Made by a program: the position numbers and the translations under genes. Below, one piece after another: positions 22,715 through 35,652 of a stretch of DNA of 64,000 nucleotides (position 1 is the stretch's first letter; each line of letters starts with the position of its first letter). Origin of the DNA: Thelonectria olida (lineage: Eukaryota > Ascomycota > Sordariomycetes > Hypocreales > Nectriaceae); contig JAGPYM010000031.1 in assembly GCA_020736575.1 (NCBI GenBank), positions 248,001 to 312,000 of the forward strand, given 5' to 3'. The notes below the pieces were generated by a model, which was not told the DNA's origin, did not search any database, and saw only the letters and a program-made list of their open reading frames with translations.

Positions 22715-23519
22715 GAGGGAGTACTGATAGTTAGGGCTGTGTTCTTTTTTATGATACCACTGGGACATTTGTTTTGATCAGGTAGTTCTGTAGGGACGTG
22801 CATTAGCATAAGGCAAAAAGACAACTTAGAATGAGTTTGGAATAATGATTAAATGATGCCTAATGTTCACCAAGCCCTCATCTTCGACGTGATCATAACA
22901 ACTTTCACATATATGCTTAGCATCCAATCACACAATGATAGGCAACAATGAACGTAGGCGAGACTCTCAGAGTCCCAGAATGGAGTCCTCTCGCCCTAGA
23001 TAACCAACTTCCTCAACTAAAACTACATCAGCCAACCCACCGCCATCCACAAATCACACGCCTTTGTCCGACAAATAAAAAGAAGAATACAAAAGAGAAT
23101 AACTATGAACACGAATCGAAGACAACCGTTGAGAGTAACAAAACACCTTCTCGGGAAAAAAAACACAGCAAGAGATTTGACGCCGCGCTCATTCTCCAAC
23201 TCGCCTTTTAGGGTTGGGATCCCCTCCATCGACCCCCCGTGTGAAAACCAATATCCATGATCTAGCTAGACGCAAGCACGAAATCCCATTCCTCCCCCAT
23301 TAAGCCATTTTCAGCTTCAAGTTTTTCTTTTCTTGAACTCGCCCCGGGAAAACAGAGAACCAGTCGCCCGCAACCGCCAAACAGAAGGCAAAAAAAGATG
23401 CACCATAGAGATATTATTCCTTTGTTCCTTTTCTCATCCCCAATGTATTGGTCTCGCATTAAAAAAGTCCGTATTCCATAATCCGTATTCCGTGTTGGCG
23501 GGTAGGCTTGAGCGCGAGC
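22715..23519. other. Convergent 3' region after the permease
   Basis: About 0.8 kb between convergent genes. It contains A-rich runs (about 23075-23165 and 23385). No gene recognised; an 87-codon frame at 22948 has no features. Confidence 0.5.
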
Positions 23520-26190
23520 TCACTGGATGTCTCTGGCTTTACGGGCCAGGATGCGTATGTTGTCGACGAAGCCCTCGACGAGCTCTTGATATCGGTGTGG
23601 AGCACCACTGATAGCTTTTCGGCCTTGGTCGATGGTGATGCCAGGTGCTAATTCGATCTCGAGTTCGTGTTCCTTTTCCGTCCTTTGAGTACCCTGCAAA
23701 GGGTTAGTATCAATGGATGCAAACGGCTTGACATTAGACGTGGACTTACTCCTGGGGCGGGGGACGAGTGCGTGACCTGTGTCAGGTCGATTTGGTAGTT
23801 CCCGTGCTTGTAACTTAATCTGTCCTTGTTCCGATCTTGTTGTTGTGCATGGCCTGCCGTTACCTGTTCGAGCTCCTCTACGGAACCGTCCCAGTTCATC
23901 TCCAGGTTGATACTGATACGGCAATCCATGGGACACATGGGCATGTGTATGTTGATGTCCGCTACACGGGCTTTGATGATCTTGTTCAAGATCTCCCGCG
24001 TCTTTTGGTCATATGTAACTCGTACGCGGACATTTTTGCTCCGTTTCCCGAGACGGTTGCGCACGCAACCGGGGATTTGCCCTTGGAGGTCTGTTGGCAG
24101 GTCGAAGAAGCGGTCAATTTCGCGGCGGTGCTTGTAGTGGACCTGGACGCGATTCGCGCCATTGGGTGCTCGAGGATCCGTCTGAATGACCATCTGGTTA
24201 AGAAAGTCGTTGAAATACTTGTGTTGTGCCTATGTATTGTTGGTTAGTGTTGGACATTAGGAACCCTCGGGTTGGTATGTACCTCGGTCATGCTACTTCT
24301 GAACGCAATGCGACCTCCATCGTGAATCACACACTCGGAATCAATGAGCCGATCCACACGCTGATTGGTGTCCTTGTCGATGAGGGTGCCTAGCTTCGCT
24401 TCTATCTCGAACTGGATTCCGCGGCTGAGGATCTCTTGCATGTCTTCATTGTTAATAACGTTGATGAAGAGCCAGTCGGCGACTGTCTTGGTGATCTCCT
24501 CATATGGCTTAACGCCGGTGATACTGGCCTCCCATGGACCAAGGAAGTCCTGGGGAGTAGGCTCAGCTGGGGGTGCTTGGCTGTGGCTGGGTTGGTGGGA
24601 TCGTGTTGTCTCGGGAGAGGCATTTCGGCTTTGGCGAGCACTACCCTCTTGCTTGCCATTGATATGGGAATGAATCCTCTTTTGTAGCACGAAATTGGCG
24701 TTGTTGGGCAATTTGCCATTGGTCTTGGCGCTTCTAGCCCAAGCTGGTGGCTCTGTTCGCCAAAGTCGTTTCTTCCGAGGCATGACGGGAGAGCTGGAGG
24801 GCTGCGAGCTTCGGGATTGTTGAGGAATGTGGCCGCCGTTAATTTCACCTGGAGGCGGGCGAGGTTCCTTTCGTTCGAGTTCCCTGGGGCTCAAGTCGCG
24901 ATCTTCGAGTTTTCGCTTGGCTGGGGTGGCGCCTCGGTCAGAGTGATTAACCATGGCCTGAACAGTGGGTCCGGGCCTGGCCTCTGCTTCGCCGGCCGGG
25001 GGAAGATGTTCGGGGTTGCTCTGGAGAGAGGGTACGCGGGTCTTGGGACTAACGGATGCGCTTTGGCCCCTTTCGCTGCGAGAAAGATTTCGTTGGTGAG
25101 CCTCACTAGCTACCACGGGGGACTCATAAGTGCTTGAAATACGTTTGGTGGGTGGCGGAGGTGGGCGCGGTGAGCTCTGTACTTGTGCTTGTGTTTGTGA
25201 TTGTGCTTGCGCGACTGCAGCACTCGAGGTGGATGAAAGTCTGTGCTGGTAGGGGCTTGGTGGTTGTTGTGCGTAGCTGCCCGCAACAGAGGCTTGTCTT
25301 GAACCGGCAGACATTGGTGGACCAACTGGTGTGGGCGGTTGAGAGCCCGGACGACCGTACTCGCCTGGTGGAGGACGAGGCGCGGCTACGGGGCTCCCCT
25401 GGGCATACGGAGCCCCAAACTGGTGCTGGCTTTGTGCAGATGTAGGCGTAGAAGAGGATTGAATCGACTGAGAGCGTTGGTGTGCGTACTGATGGGCGGT
25501 GCCAACCGAGCCAACAGGTGGCGTCTGCGGGACGGGATGCTGCCCGTGTTGCATGTATGGACCCTGATGATGCCCAGGGCCTGGACCTGGAGCATTCTGG
25601 GAGAAGCTTTCGCGTCGTTGAGGTTGGTACTGTGCTGGAGGATATTGATGTCGTTGTACAGGGCTGTTCATCTCGGGGGCAGGTTGTGAAGGGAACGGGT
25701 ATCCAGCCGTCCCTCCTGACGAGGGAGTCGTCGCGGATCGATATGGCGAAGGAGCAGGAGCGGGGCCGCTGGGAGATCGCACATCGTGGAACGAGCCGGA
25801 GGGCTGGTGAGAAGGCGGCGCGGCACGTCCGGGGGGATACGGCCCAGGAGTCTGGTAAGGGGATGGTGGAGGATAGGCGCCAGGCGTGGGAGGCTGTTGG
25901 TGTTGGAGCTGCGGATGGGGAGCACGAGGCGACTGTTGAAGCTGAGAGTGAGGCTGGTGAGGACGAACAGGATAGTCCTGGGGAGGAGGCTTTCCCGGTG
26001 ATGGCTGCGGTGGTGGTCGGGCGTAGTCGCGATATCCGTACTGGGCAGGGCTCTGGACAGGGTGAGGCTGCGGCTGGCGGTGATGCGGCTGCTCTTGAAG
26101 TCGCTGCGGCGGCAGCTGCTGCTTGGGCGTCGGAGGCGCCTTGACCGGAGCAGGGCCGCCGCTGTCGTTGAGGACGGATCGAAGATCCAT
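23520..26190 (-). CDS. CET1: mRNA-capping enzyme subunit beta (RNA 5'-triphosphatase)
   Basis: Removes the gamma-phosphate from nascent pre-mRNA 5' ends, the first step of capping, in complex with the guanylyltransferase. Exons 26190-24283, 24229-23750 and 23693-23520; introns 24230-24282 and 23694-23749; about 853 aa. The catalytic domain is the C-terminal ~330 residues. It contains FEIEAKLGTLID (motif A, metal-binding Glu), VDRLIDSECV, RVQVHYKHRREIDRFFDLP, RVRVTYDQKT, CRISINLEMNW and HELEIELAP (motif C, paired Glu), as in the fungal tunnel-fold (TTM) triphosphatases. The N-terminal ~500 residues are Pro/Gln/Ser-rich and disordered, far longer than in yeast Cet1. A basic patch (PRKKRLWRTEPPAW) just before the catalytic domain may bind the guanylyltransferase; this is inference. 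Confidence 0.92.
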
Positions 26191-28525
26191 ATTGCAGGTC
26201 GTGTATCGTTATCGGTCAGGAACGGGTCGTGGTTCTAGTCGGGATCGAAGTCGTAATTTGCTGAGCCTGACGACAACGTGTATCGTCAAGGCGTCGGGTC
26301 AGTGTTAGGTGCAATGGCACGTCTCGCATTAGATCGTAGACGCGACAGGAGCGCAGAGAGAAACGATTCCGTGTTGGTATATATCAAGGATGACCAAAGT
26401 CAATCGAGAAACGTCGTCTTCCTCAAGGTTCGCGCAAAGGAGATGGGGATGCGTCGCAAGCGGACATGGATGAGTCCAGGGACCTTACGCCGCCATGGCG
26501 AGGCTGGGAGGATTGTCGAGGTCGATTGGCGCTGCCTGGCTGATGAACAGTCGGATCGCGAGGGGGGCGGATGGAGCAGATGGTAGTACGCGCTTGACAC
26601 TTGTCGCTAGATGGCTATGCTCTGGTTGGGGATTTTTTCAGCAGGTGTTGGTGTTGTGTCTTGTCGTTTGCAAGGAACAAAGAAACGAAGACGAGGCGGA
26701 GCCAACCAGCAACAGTGCAGGGATGTGTGTCGCAATGGATGAGCAGTAGGACATTGGGGGAGCAGCTTCTATCCTTTTTTTTTTTTTTCTGTGCTCGTCA
26801 CTTGGAGGTACTTGTGTTGATATGAGCAGTAGTATGGCAAGTAGAGGTACCATTCATACGAAACCCAGCCCGACTTGGAAGGGGTTAGGCATCGCATCCT
26901 AGGCCAGTGTCCAGGGGCGCATCCTGGCCAGATGTTCGCACTTACAGCTTTTCAGTGCTGGAAAATGCAGCACGCCACTGTTCACCCGCATGGAATGCAC
27001 TGTATTGGAGTTGGACTTGGACCCTGTCGCATTAGGGCCTCCATCAGGGGGGGGAGCGCGGTCTCTGGGCGCTCACAATACCGACAGTTTTAGTGGATGA
27101 TCCATATCCTTTCATTTCAGCCTTGCCAGTTCTCTTTACGAACATCCTTGAAAAGATGTCGTCAATTCCTTCTGTTCATCCATGTTCCCCCGGATGCTCG
27201 CCTCGACGTCATGAACCTCGCGAATGGTCTCTATGCTTCGGTATGTCTTTTTGTCCGAATTCTCCATTGTGTGCGTTTGTGCGTGTGTGGCCATGTCTTG
27301 TAGTCTCATGTATGTCTCGCGTTGCACAACAGAGCTCCGTGTCCGCAGCCTGTTTCCCATCCGTGACTTTGGGCTAGCAGCCAGACAGTGCCACGTAAAC
27401 GCTTCTTGGTGCTCTGCACTGCCGTAGCCAAGCTATTCCCCCGCTAAGATGAGCTACAGTAGCTTGCCGTCCCGCCTGTAGCGCTCAGGTAGCTGCCTCG
27501 TGTGTCCGTACGGTCCGTCGCTCGGTGGTTGGTAAATATGAGACCGGATGGCTGCCTGCGTTGGACGTGATGTTTGATTACGAGAGGTCCTTGTCCTAAG
27601 TTTGTCTGGCTTTATTTCACCGTGTTTGATGTCGAGAACTGCCGAGAAGTCTGGAGCTGCGATCAATCCGAGTGGGCGCGAACCAAGCTCCTTGGAGGGA
27701 AGCTCAGCGCAGCCCTCCGCCTGTTCAAGTGTTGACGTGCATGAGATAGTCAGCTCGAGGAGAGCGGGGGTTTTCACACCGCGTGAGACTTGGTACGTAA
27801 CTATCCATTTGGCAGATGGACATTAGCAAGACATTAATTCAACGGGCAACAAGTCTCACGTCTGAGCTCGTTTTTCCGGTTGAAGCTCCCTGCGCATAAA
27901 CGAGCGTGTGTATTTGGGCCCCATGCATTAATTAATGGTAAGTCATTATTCTCAGATGAAAGTTATGTCGAATGGTATGCACAACTTGTTCCAATTGATC
28001 ACGTGCCTATCTTCAAGCACGTTATCGGAGCGACCGTGCGTCGAGCCAATGATTGGCCATTCTTTTCCTAACGAAATAGCTTAGGCAGACGTCGTCCGCG
28101 TCGTCGCAGCGTTTCCAATCGCAAAAACCCCAACTGCAGCTGAGTCAGCCCGGATTAGGTAAGTACTTTTCCCTTTGTGGTGTGTCCTCAGCGATTGTGC
28201 GGTCCCTGCCAACGCCTCAAAGCTCCCCCCCGGTCCATGCGTTGTCTGCAAGGCAGAGCTGTGCCTGACGTGGACCATCTCAAGTTTCCCTCTCAGCAAA
28301 ACATCCGCCTCATCTTCATTACCTACTCTTCTTACCATTCTTCCGGAGCCTCAGACTCGCATCTCTCCAACCTCACACCCCGTACCCAAGAGGCTCTTTC
28401 ATATGCCCTTGGGCTTGTACGGCAATCGTCCTTTTGCGTCCAGCCCCCTCGTACCTCTTGAATCGCCTCTCGTGGTCCTCCAACACTCACTCGCCCGCCC
28501 GTCCGATCCATCGCACAACTTCAAG
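26191..28525. other. Divergent region between capping enzyme and RPN2
   Basis: About 2.3 kb without a recognised gene, holding two promoters. A T tract lies at about 26773-26788. A G-rich run is near 27046-27056. Small frames at 26875-27093 and 27880-28071 look random. No tRNA box pair was found. Confidence 0.5.
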
Positions 28526-31500
28526 ATGCCCGGTCTCGTGTCAGCGACCGGCGTCCTCGCCTTCCTCAACGATGATGAGCCCGAGCTCAAGGTCTTCGCC
28601 CTCCAGACCCTCAATGATGACATTGACACTGTCTGGACCGAGGTGGCTGCCGCTCTGATCCAAATGTGCGTTTCAGACCTGTTCCTCAACCGCCGTCGCC
28701 CGTCAGCTAACCCTTCCCAGTGAGGCACTATACGAGGATGAATCGTTTCCGGAGCGTCAACTCGCCGCCCTCGTGCTCGCCAAGGTCTACTACCACCTTC
28801 AGGCTTACAACGACAGCATGGTGTTTGCCCTTGCTGCCGGCGATCTCTTCAAGCTGGATGCGCCTGGCGAGTTTGAGGAGACCATCATCTCGAGGTGCAT
28901 CGACCAGTACATTGCCGTCACCGCTGCCGAGAAGTCTGCTCCTAAGGCTTCCAAGAAAACCAATCTCCCCGAGCTCACCACCACCTTTACATCCGGCTCC
29001 AATGCTGTCCTGTCCCCTACAACGCCTTTCTCGCAAACGACTCTGCCTCCCAAGTCTCTCCTGTCGCGCGACTCCATCGACAATGCCATGCTCGAGGCTG
29101 ATTTCCAGCCAGCCTTCAAGACGGGCAGGTCCGGCTCGATTGCTAAACTCCCGGATCAAGCCACTGATTCTCTGCAAAGGGTAATCAACCGTCTTTTCGA
29201 GGGCTGCCTGAAGGGGGGTCGGTACAGACAAGTGGTTGGAATCGCTGTGGAAGCTAGGAATCTTGAGATTCTCCGACAGGTCATCAAGCGTGCCAGTGAC
29301 GACGAGAAAAACGCCAAGTCTAAGGCTCAGGACGGTTCTCCTGGTCCTACTGAGGATTTGATGGAGTACACCCTCGCCATTTGCATGGATATTGTCCAGG
29401 AGCGAAGCTTCCGAACAGAGATTCTGAGATTAATTCTCGACCTTCTTAACGAAATCCCCAACCCGGATTATTTTGCCATTGCCAAGTGCGTCGTCTACCT
29501 CGACTCTGATGAGGAGGCATCCCGCATGCTCCAAACTCTGGTCGAAAATGGCGACCATTCCTCGATTGCCAATGCCTACCAGATCGCCTTCGATTTGTAC
29601 GACAATGGCACTCAAGAGTTTCTTGGGAAGGTTTTGGCTTCACTCCCGTTGGGTGAGCCTCCCAAGAAAGTGGAGGACGAGAAGAAGGAGGACGAGTCCG
29701 AGTCAGAACCTCTCATCGAGAACCAGCAGGAGACCCCCGAGAAAGAGCTTCCCGAAGAGGTTGCCAAGGCTTACCGCAACATTCGATCAATCCTGGACGG
29801 TACCAAGACGATCCAGCTGAACCTCGAATTTCTGTACCGAAACAACCGAACCGACCTCAGCATTCTCAACAAGGTGCGCGATAGCCTAGAGGGCCGCAGC
29901 TCCATCTTCCACACCGCCGTCACGTTCTGCAACGCCTTCATGAACCAAGGTACCACCAACGACAAGTTCTTCCGTGACAACCTCGATTGGCTAGGCAAGG
30001 CTGTTAACTGGTCCAAGTTTACTGCCACTGCCGCTCTCGGTGTTATTCATCGTGGAAATCTAGCTCAGTCGAGAAAACTGCTTGAGCCCTACCTCCCTAG
30101 ACAGGGTGGCCTCAGTGGTGGCTCCATCTTCAGCCAGGGGGGTGCCTTGTATGCGTACGGTCTTATCCACGCCAACCACGGTGCTGACGCACTCGAATAT
30201 CTCAAGGACCAGCTCAGCACGGCTGAGGAAGAGGTTGTGCAGCATGGCGGTGCCCTCGGTCTTGGTATTGCTGGCATGGCTACCGGTGACTGGGACATAT
30301 TTGAGAGCCTCAGGGATATCCTGTTCCAAGACTCTGCCCTCAACGGTGAGGCTGTCGGTCTGTCCATGGGTCTCATCATGCTCGGCACTGGCAACGTTAA
30401 GGCTATTGAAGTCATGATCACTTATGCTCACGAGACAACTCACGAGAAGGGTGTTCGGGGTCTCGCTATCGGCATGGCTCTCATCATGTTTGGCCGTCAG
30501 GAGGGTGCCGATGTTCTCATTGAGGGCCTACTCAACGACCCTGATCCGACTCTACGATACGGTGGTATTATGACCGTTGCTCTTGCCTACTGTGGTACTG
30601 GAAGCAACAAGGCGATCCGAAAGCTCTTGCACATTGCTGTCAGTGATGTCAACGACGACGTGCGCCGAATCGCTGTCATGAGTCTCGGCTTCATCCTCTT
30701 CCGCAAGCCTGGAAGCGTTCCCCGCATGGTTGAGCTTCTTTCCGAATCGTACAACCCCCACGTCCGATACGGCTCTGCCATGGCATTGGGCATCTCCTGC
30801 GCGGGCACTGGACTGGACGAGGCTATTGACCTCCTTGAACCTATGATGAAGGATCCTGTCGACTTTGTGCGCCAGGGAGCTCTCATTTCTCTCGCCATGA
30901 TCATGGTCCAGCAGAATGAAATTGTCAACCCCAAGGTCACATCCATTCGCAAGACCCTCAAGAAGGTGGTTGGCGACCGACACGAGGATGCCATGACCAA
31001 ATTTGGTGCGGCTCTGGCTCTTGGTATCATCGACGCTGGTGGTCGCAACTGCACCATCGGACTGCAGACGCAAACTGGAAACCTCAACATGGCTGGAATT
31101 GTCGGTATGGCCGTGTTCACCCAGTACTGGTACTGGTTCCCCTTCACTCATTTCCTGTCCCTGAGCTTCTCGGCCACATCCATCATTGGCCTGGACCACA
31201 ACCTGGACATGCCTGACTTCAAATTCCATTGCGCCACGCGCCCCAGCCTATTTGACTACCCTCCCGAGCAAGAGGTCAAGACTGAAGAGGGACCTGCCCT
31301 GATTGCGACTGCTATTCTGTCGACAACCGCCCAGGCCAAGCGAAGAGCCCAGAAGAAGGAGCGGGCTCAGCGACGCGAGAGCATGGACATCGACACAGCC
31401 CCCGTTAAGACCGGGGATAAGATGGAGGTTGATGAGGAGAAGAAGGTCGACGACACCAAGGACAAGAAGGAGGGAGAGGAGAAGGAACGAGCCATTTCCC

Positions 31501-32104
31501 CCGACACAAAGAAGAAGCCCGAAAAGGAAAAGGTTGGGTACGACATTGAGAACATCACACGTGTTCTCCCAGGCCAGCTCAAGTACATTAGCTTCCCGGC
31601 TGGCCGATACAAGCCCGTGAAGAAGGTATGTTTTCTCTCGGTCTAGATGCTTGGCTATGTGATCAGTAACTAATTCAAATATAGCCTACCGGTGGTCCTC
31701 TGCTCCTACACGATACGCAACCTGATGAACCCAAAACACTACTCGATGAGAAGCTTAAGAAGGTGACGATTGAACGTGCCCCCGTTGCTGGCCAAACTAC
31801 CGGCCGTAGCGGGCGATCGGCGGCAACTAACAGGGCGCTGATCGAGGGACTGGTGGCCGATCCCTCGCGGGCTGGCTCTAACAGCGCAGTGATGCAACAA
31901 CTACTCCGCAGCCAGGGCCGGTCACCATTCGGGGCCGACCCCCAGACTCCCGGTGACCGGGGTATCGGTTCGGGGGCGGCAGCAGCAGCTGGAGTTTTGA
32001 CGGCGGTTGATGAGGATGGCGAGAATGATCAAGAAGCCGAGTTGCCCCGGGACTTTGAGTATTTCTCAGACAACCTAGATGACGACGATGAGGATGACGA
32101 GTAA
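28526..32104 (+). CDS. RPN2: 26S proteasome regulatory subunit RPN2 (PSMD1)
   Basis: Non-ATPase base subunit of the 19S regulatory particle, a scaffold that docks the ubiquitin receptor Rpn13. Exons 28526-28665, 28721-31625 and 31685-32104; introns of 55 and 59 bp; about 1154 aa, longer than yeast Rpn2 (~945). The N-terminus reads MPGLVSATGVLAFLNDDEPE. The central toroid has proteasome/cyclosome repeats such as GGALYAYGLIHAN, GGALGLGIAGMATG, VRGLAIGMALIMFG, VRYGSAMALGISCAGTG and FGAALALGIIDAGGRN. A charged Lys/Glu insert follows, and the C-terminus is very acidic (DNLDDDDEDDE). A Gly/Ala-rich stretch precedes that tail. It lies convergent with the sulfite oxidase gene, with 389 bp between stops. 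Confidence 0.95.
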
Positions 32105-32493
32105 GGGTACGGCAGTATATTGCCAAGGTTGACATGTACATCTATAGCAGCTTGGTCGGAAGGGATACAGGAGCCAGGGAGGATGGGTTACGTTGTATAC
32201 TACGTCTCGGTGGGATGTACACAAGCACCAAGGATGACGGGTAGACCCTTAATTACCGCCGGAGACTGCAATTTGCAGAAGGCCGGCGCTATTCTGATTT
32301 GTTTTGTTTAATCTTGACTGTTGGGTGTGGTAATGTGATGACATGAGAACTTGCTCAAGACAGCGGGTTTGCTCTTGTGAAGCTTGATACAGCTAAACGA
32401 GGCACAAAACTAAACCACAGACACATAACTAACACGCTCTCATCCTTGCCAAAAACGCCATATTCACGACTGCCGCCCTTCGGCGTCGATCAA
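32105..32493. other. Convergent 3' region
   Basis: About 0.39 kb between the RPN2 and sulfite oxidase stops, carrying both 3' UTRs. No other feature seen. Confidence 0.55.
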
Positions 32494-34374
32494 TTAAATA
32501 TTCTCCCATCCCTCATAGGGATCGTCGGGTCCTTCTTCACCACTAGGCGCCGGGGGGGAGTTCGAATATACACTCAAGCGATGCCACGCCGTCGCCAAGT
32601 TGCCTCGCACATTCCACGTCGCCGCATGGCTCTCGGGCTGCGTATTGTACGACTCATCCGTCGCCTTGACGATGAAGGTGGCACACCGTTTTTGGCGCGA
32701 TGCCTGGTCGTCCTCGGGCTGGCTGGTGATGGGAGAGAAGGCGTCCATGGGTACGCAGCCGTCGTATGTCCAGCGGCGCCAGGACCAGGAGCCGTGTGAG
32801 TCGTTCTTGGTGCGGTCGGGGATGATTTTGGCCTGGGACCAGGATTTGCCGTTGTCGAGGGACACGTCGACGCGGACGATGGCTCGGCCGCCGCCCGAGT
32901 AGGCGTAGCCGCTGAGAGACGCTTGTTGCACGTATCGTCTTCTGTCCGTCTTGTCGTCGTTGGATGTCGTCGTCTTCGTCCATTCGCCCAGTTTGTATCC
33001 TGTGATGGCGCTCTGCACAGGCATCTCCTGGATCGCAGGCGCCGTCTCCCAATCGACGTGCGTCTGGTTCGGCCCAAAGCACTTGTAGTCTTTGCGCTGC
33101 CACTGGCTCCAGCTCTCCTCGTCGCTGAGCGTCACGCGGCTCAGCCACTTGACGGAGCGCGCGGCGACGTGGCCGGGCACGATGGCGCGCAGGGGAAACC
33201 CGTGGTCGCGCGGCAAGGGCTGGCCGTTCATGCCGTACGCCAGAAGCACATCGCCCTGAGGATCGACGGCTTTCTTGATGGGGATGCTGGCGCCGTAGGC
33301 CTCGAGGCCCGAGAACTGCACGTGCTTGGCGTCGCTGGTGCCGGCGACACCGGCGGGCACGTCGAAGCCCGCGTCGGCCAGAACGTCGGAGAGAAACACG
33401 CCCTCCCAGCAGGCGTTGGAGATGGCGCCGACGTTCCAGGGCAGGCCGTTAGCCTTGCGTCCGGAGCCCTCGCTCATGTGCCTCCTTCGGTTGCCCGAGC
33501 ACTGCAGGGCGGCGGTGACTCTGCGGGTCGGGAACTTGATCTTGAGCTGGTCGAGGGTGTAGACCTTTTCGTCGCCGTTGGGGAGCTCGATGGTGAGGGT
33601 GTGCTTGCCGGGGTCCTCGGCGACGGTGGGCACCCACATGTGGTTGCGGACGTAGAAGAGTTCGTTTGGGGTCAAGAAGTCGCTGGCCATGGCGTCTGCG
33701 GGGGTTTCTGCGTTGCGCGGCTTGGACGTCATGGTGATGAGGGCGGGATGGCGCTCCGGGTCGTCTGCGAAGGGGTCTTCGATTTCCTCGCGGGCGGGCT
33801 TCCCGTCGACGAGGTCTGCGGCGTCGACGAGGCCGATGAGATACTGCTTGAGGATGTCGAGGACGTAGTCGTTCTTGTGGATGGCGAAGATGTCCCAGTA
33901 CGGTTCGATGGAGCCGCCGGCAGCTCGAAGGATGACATCGCCGCCGGGGTGGCCCTCGATCCAGTCGGTGATGTCGTAGACTTTGTCGCCGTGGATGACC
34001 CAGGGACGATCGGAGGTGCCGTGGTGCTTGCGAACATCTTGTATACGGAAACGAGGAAGACTGGCATCACGAGTATCTACAACGTCCGGGCTGGTGGTGA
34101 TTGGAGAGTCGCATTTGGTGGGGGTGGCGTGGTATAAGCTGACGGCAAAGACGAGAGAGGCGGCGCCTGAGAGGAGGGCGACAGTCTGGAAACCTGGATA
34201 CTTGTAGGCGATGTGTTGTTTCCTGGGGGAGGGATGTGGGAATTGTTTGGTGGGCGTTGAGTTGAAGAAGCGACATTGTGGTGCCGTCGAGGAGGCGGCT
34301 TGTGAGGGAGGAAAGGCACGAGGCCGCGATAACCGGGTGATTATGCGGCGGGCTGAAGGAGAGAAGGCGGACAT
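32494..34374 (-). CDS. Mitochondrial sulfite oxidase (cytochrome b5 and molybdopterin domains)
   Basis: Oxidises sulfite to sulfate, passing electrons to cytochrome c in the intermembrane space. One uninterrupted frame of 626 codons. Residues 1-55 are rich in Arg, Ser and Thr, like a mitochondrial presequence, followed by a hydrophobic segment (residues ~61-80) that may act as a sorting anchor. A cytochrome b5 domain follows at ~107-190 with the haem motif EGHPGGDVIL (His ~142) and a second His in IFAIHKND. The molybdenum domain has the conserved cofactor ligand in TAALQCSGNRR (Cys ~291), plus GAISNACWEGV, YGMNGQPLPRDHGFPLRAIV and GARSVKWL-type sequence (here AARSVKWLSRV). A Moco dimerisation domain follows (SGYAYSGGGRAIVRVDVSLD). 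Because cytochrome b5 precedes the Mo domain, it is sulfite oxidase rather than nitrate reductase. Confidence 0.94.
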   Translation of the reverse strand: MSAFSPSARRIITRLSRPRAFPPSQAASSTAPQCRFFNSTPTKQFPHPSPRKQHIAYKYPGFQTVALLSGAASLVFAVSLYHATPTKCDSPITTSPDVVDTRDASLPRFRIQDVRKHHGTSDRPWVIHGDKVYDITDWIEGHPGGDVILRAAGGSIEPYWDIFAIHKNDYVLDILKQYLIGLVDAADLVDGKPAREEIEDPFADDPERHPALITMTSKPRNAETPADAMASDFLTPNELFYVRNHMWVPTVAEDPGKHTLTIELPNGDEKVYTLDQLKIKFPTRRVTAALQCSGNRRRHMSEGSGRKANGLPWNVGAISNACWEGVFLSDVLADAGFDVPAGVAGTSDAKHVQFSGLEAYGASIPIKKAVDPQGDVLLAYGMNGQPLPRDHGFPLRAIVPGHVAARSVKWLSRVTLSDEESWSQWQRKDYKCFGPNQTHVDWETAPAIQEMPVQSAITGYKLGEWTKTTTSNDDKTDRRRYVQQASLSGYAYSGGGRAIVRVDVSLDNGKSWSQAKIIPDRTKNDSHGSWSWRRWTYDGCVPMDAFSPITSQPEDDQASRQKRCATFIVKATDESYNTQPESHAATWNVRGNLATAWHRLSVYSNSPPAPSGEEGPDDPYEGWENI

Positions 34375-35652
34375 GGTTGATGATAGGTAGGGTTAGGGTT
34401 GGGGGAGATGAGATGGAGTGAGGCGAGGTTCCTATAAGCCGTTTGAAGCTCGGCAAGTAGGTAGACAGAGGCTCCGGGGGAAAGAGTCGATGATCAGGAA
34501 GGGACGTTGGCCGAAGAGGCCTCGGACACGTAAGTCGAGCGCCCCTGACAGGCGTTGGACGATGGTGATGAGTTGACGCGTGTCTTGTGTCGTGTCGTTC
34601 AGGTCAAGGGCGAATGATAAACGGGGAAATTCTCGGAGTTGTCAAGCAGAAGGAGCGGCCATGATGGAAACGAGGCGTTGCTTCTATATCTGAGAGCAGA
34701 GGGTTGTCGTACAACACACATACACAGTCGTATGAATTAAGCCGGTCAGCAGTGAGCAACACGTGAAGACGGATAATTTCATCAAAAGGGAGGGGAGACG
34801 AACGGCAAGATATAATACTTGCCTACCTACTGGTCACACCCCTGAACGGTAGAAGAGGTATCGTAACCGACAATTGCCGTGAGAAGCCATCGGTCGGACT
34901 AATAAGACAATGCGAATTAGACACGAACGAGACAAGTTCCAATTGGATTTTACGTCACTTGACGTTGTTGGCTGGAAGTGACAGCGGGAGGCCAAAAGCC
35001 CCACTCAATCGGCGATGGATTCTATCGGCGATTGACTGTGCCTCAAGCAGGAAGTGAGATGCACCATGATTTGATGCGGGAACATGGATAGGAAACTATC
35101 ACCATTCGGTCACCGCTACGTCTGCAACCAAAGCAATGCAACGATAACCGAGTTTGGGCCAGTCTGGGGTAGGTCCGCAATGCCGCGTCAACAGCAGACC
35201 CTCACGCCAGATACAGTCGGAATCTGAGAATGGCTTGGTTGCATCTCGCCTTCCATCTGACCGGACAGATCCAATGCACAGCACAGATAGGCGACCATCC
35301 ATGTGGCACAAATTGCATTGCCTGCCTAGATTGCTAGGCCAACCCCGAAATCAGCCCCCTCCTCCCCCGAGTCCTTCGGCCGGTGAAAAGCGGGCCTCGG
35401 CACAACTGGAGACTTCCTCCGTGATCCGCCCACCCTCCGGGCCCCGGCCACATCCGGTCCGACGCACAAAAAGAGGCTCGAACGAGGATCTAAAAAGAAA
35501 AAGAAAAGGACATTTTATAATAACGAAACGGAAGAAGAACTATAACTGACCCGCGTAGACAAAACCTGCAAGCAACATAAGACCAACTTGATTCCCATTT
35601 TCCTCGACACCAGCCGGTCCTGTTCCTGGCCCCGAGGCTTCCCGGTATTTCA
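34375..35652. other. Intergenic region upstream of sulfite oxidase
   Basis: About 1.28 kb between two leftward genes. It contains a short tacc-type repeat at about 34822-34832 and an A/AG-rich run at 35467-35540. An open frame of 131 codons at 35154-35549 shows no domain. No sulfur-regulator site was recognised. Confidence 0.5.

Noticed and set aside
25482..26144. 220-codon + strand frame rich in Gly/Glu/Arg
   Set aside because: Reverse of the Pro/Gln-rich coding region of the capping triphosphatase.
26773..26788. T tract as a possible terminator or retroposon tail
   Set aside because: Isolated homopolymer without target-site duplication or an adjacent element.
32923..34137. 404-codon open frame on the + strand
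   Set aside because: Antisense to the sulfite oxidase gene, whose cofactor motifs are intact; high GC at third positions opens the opposite strand.
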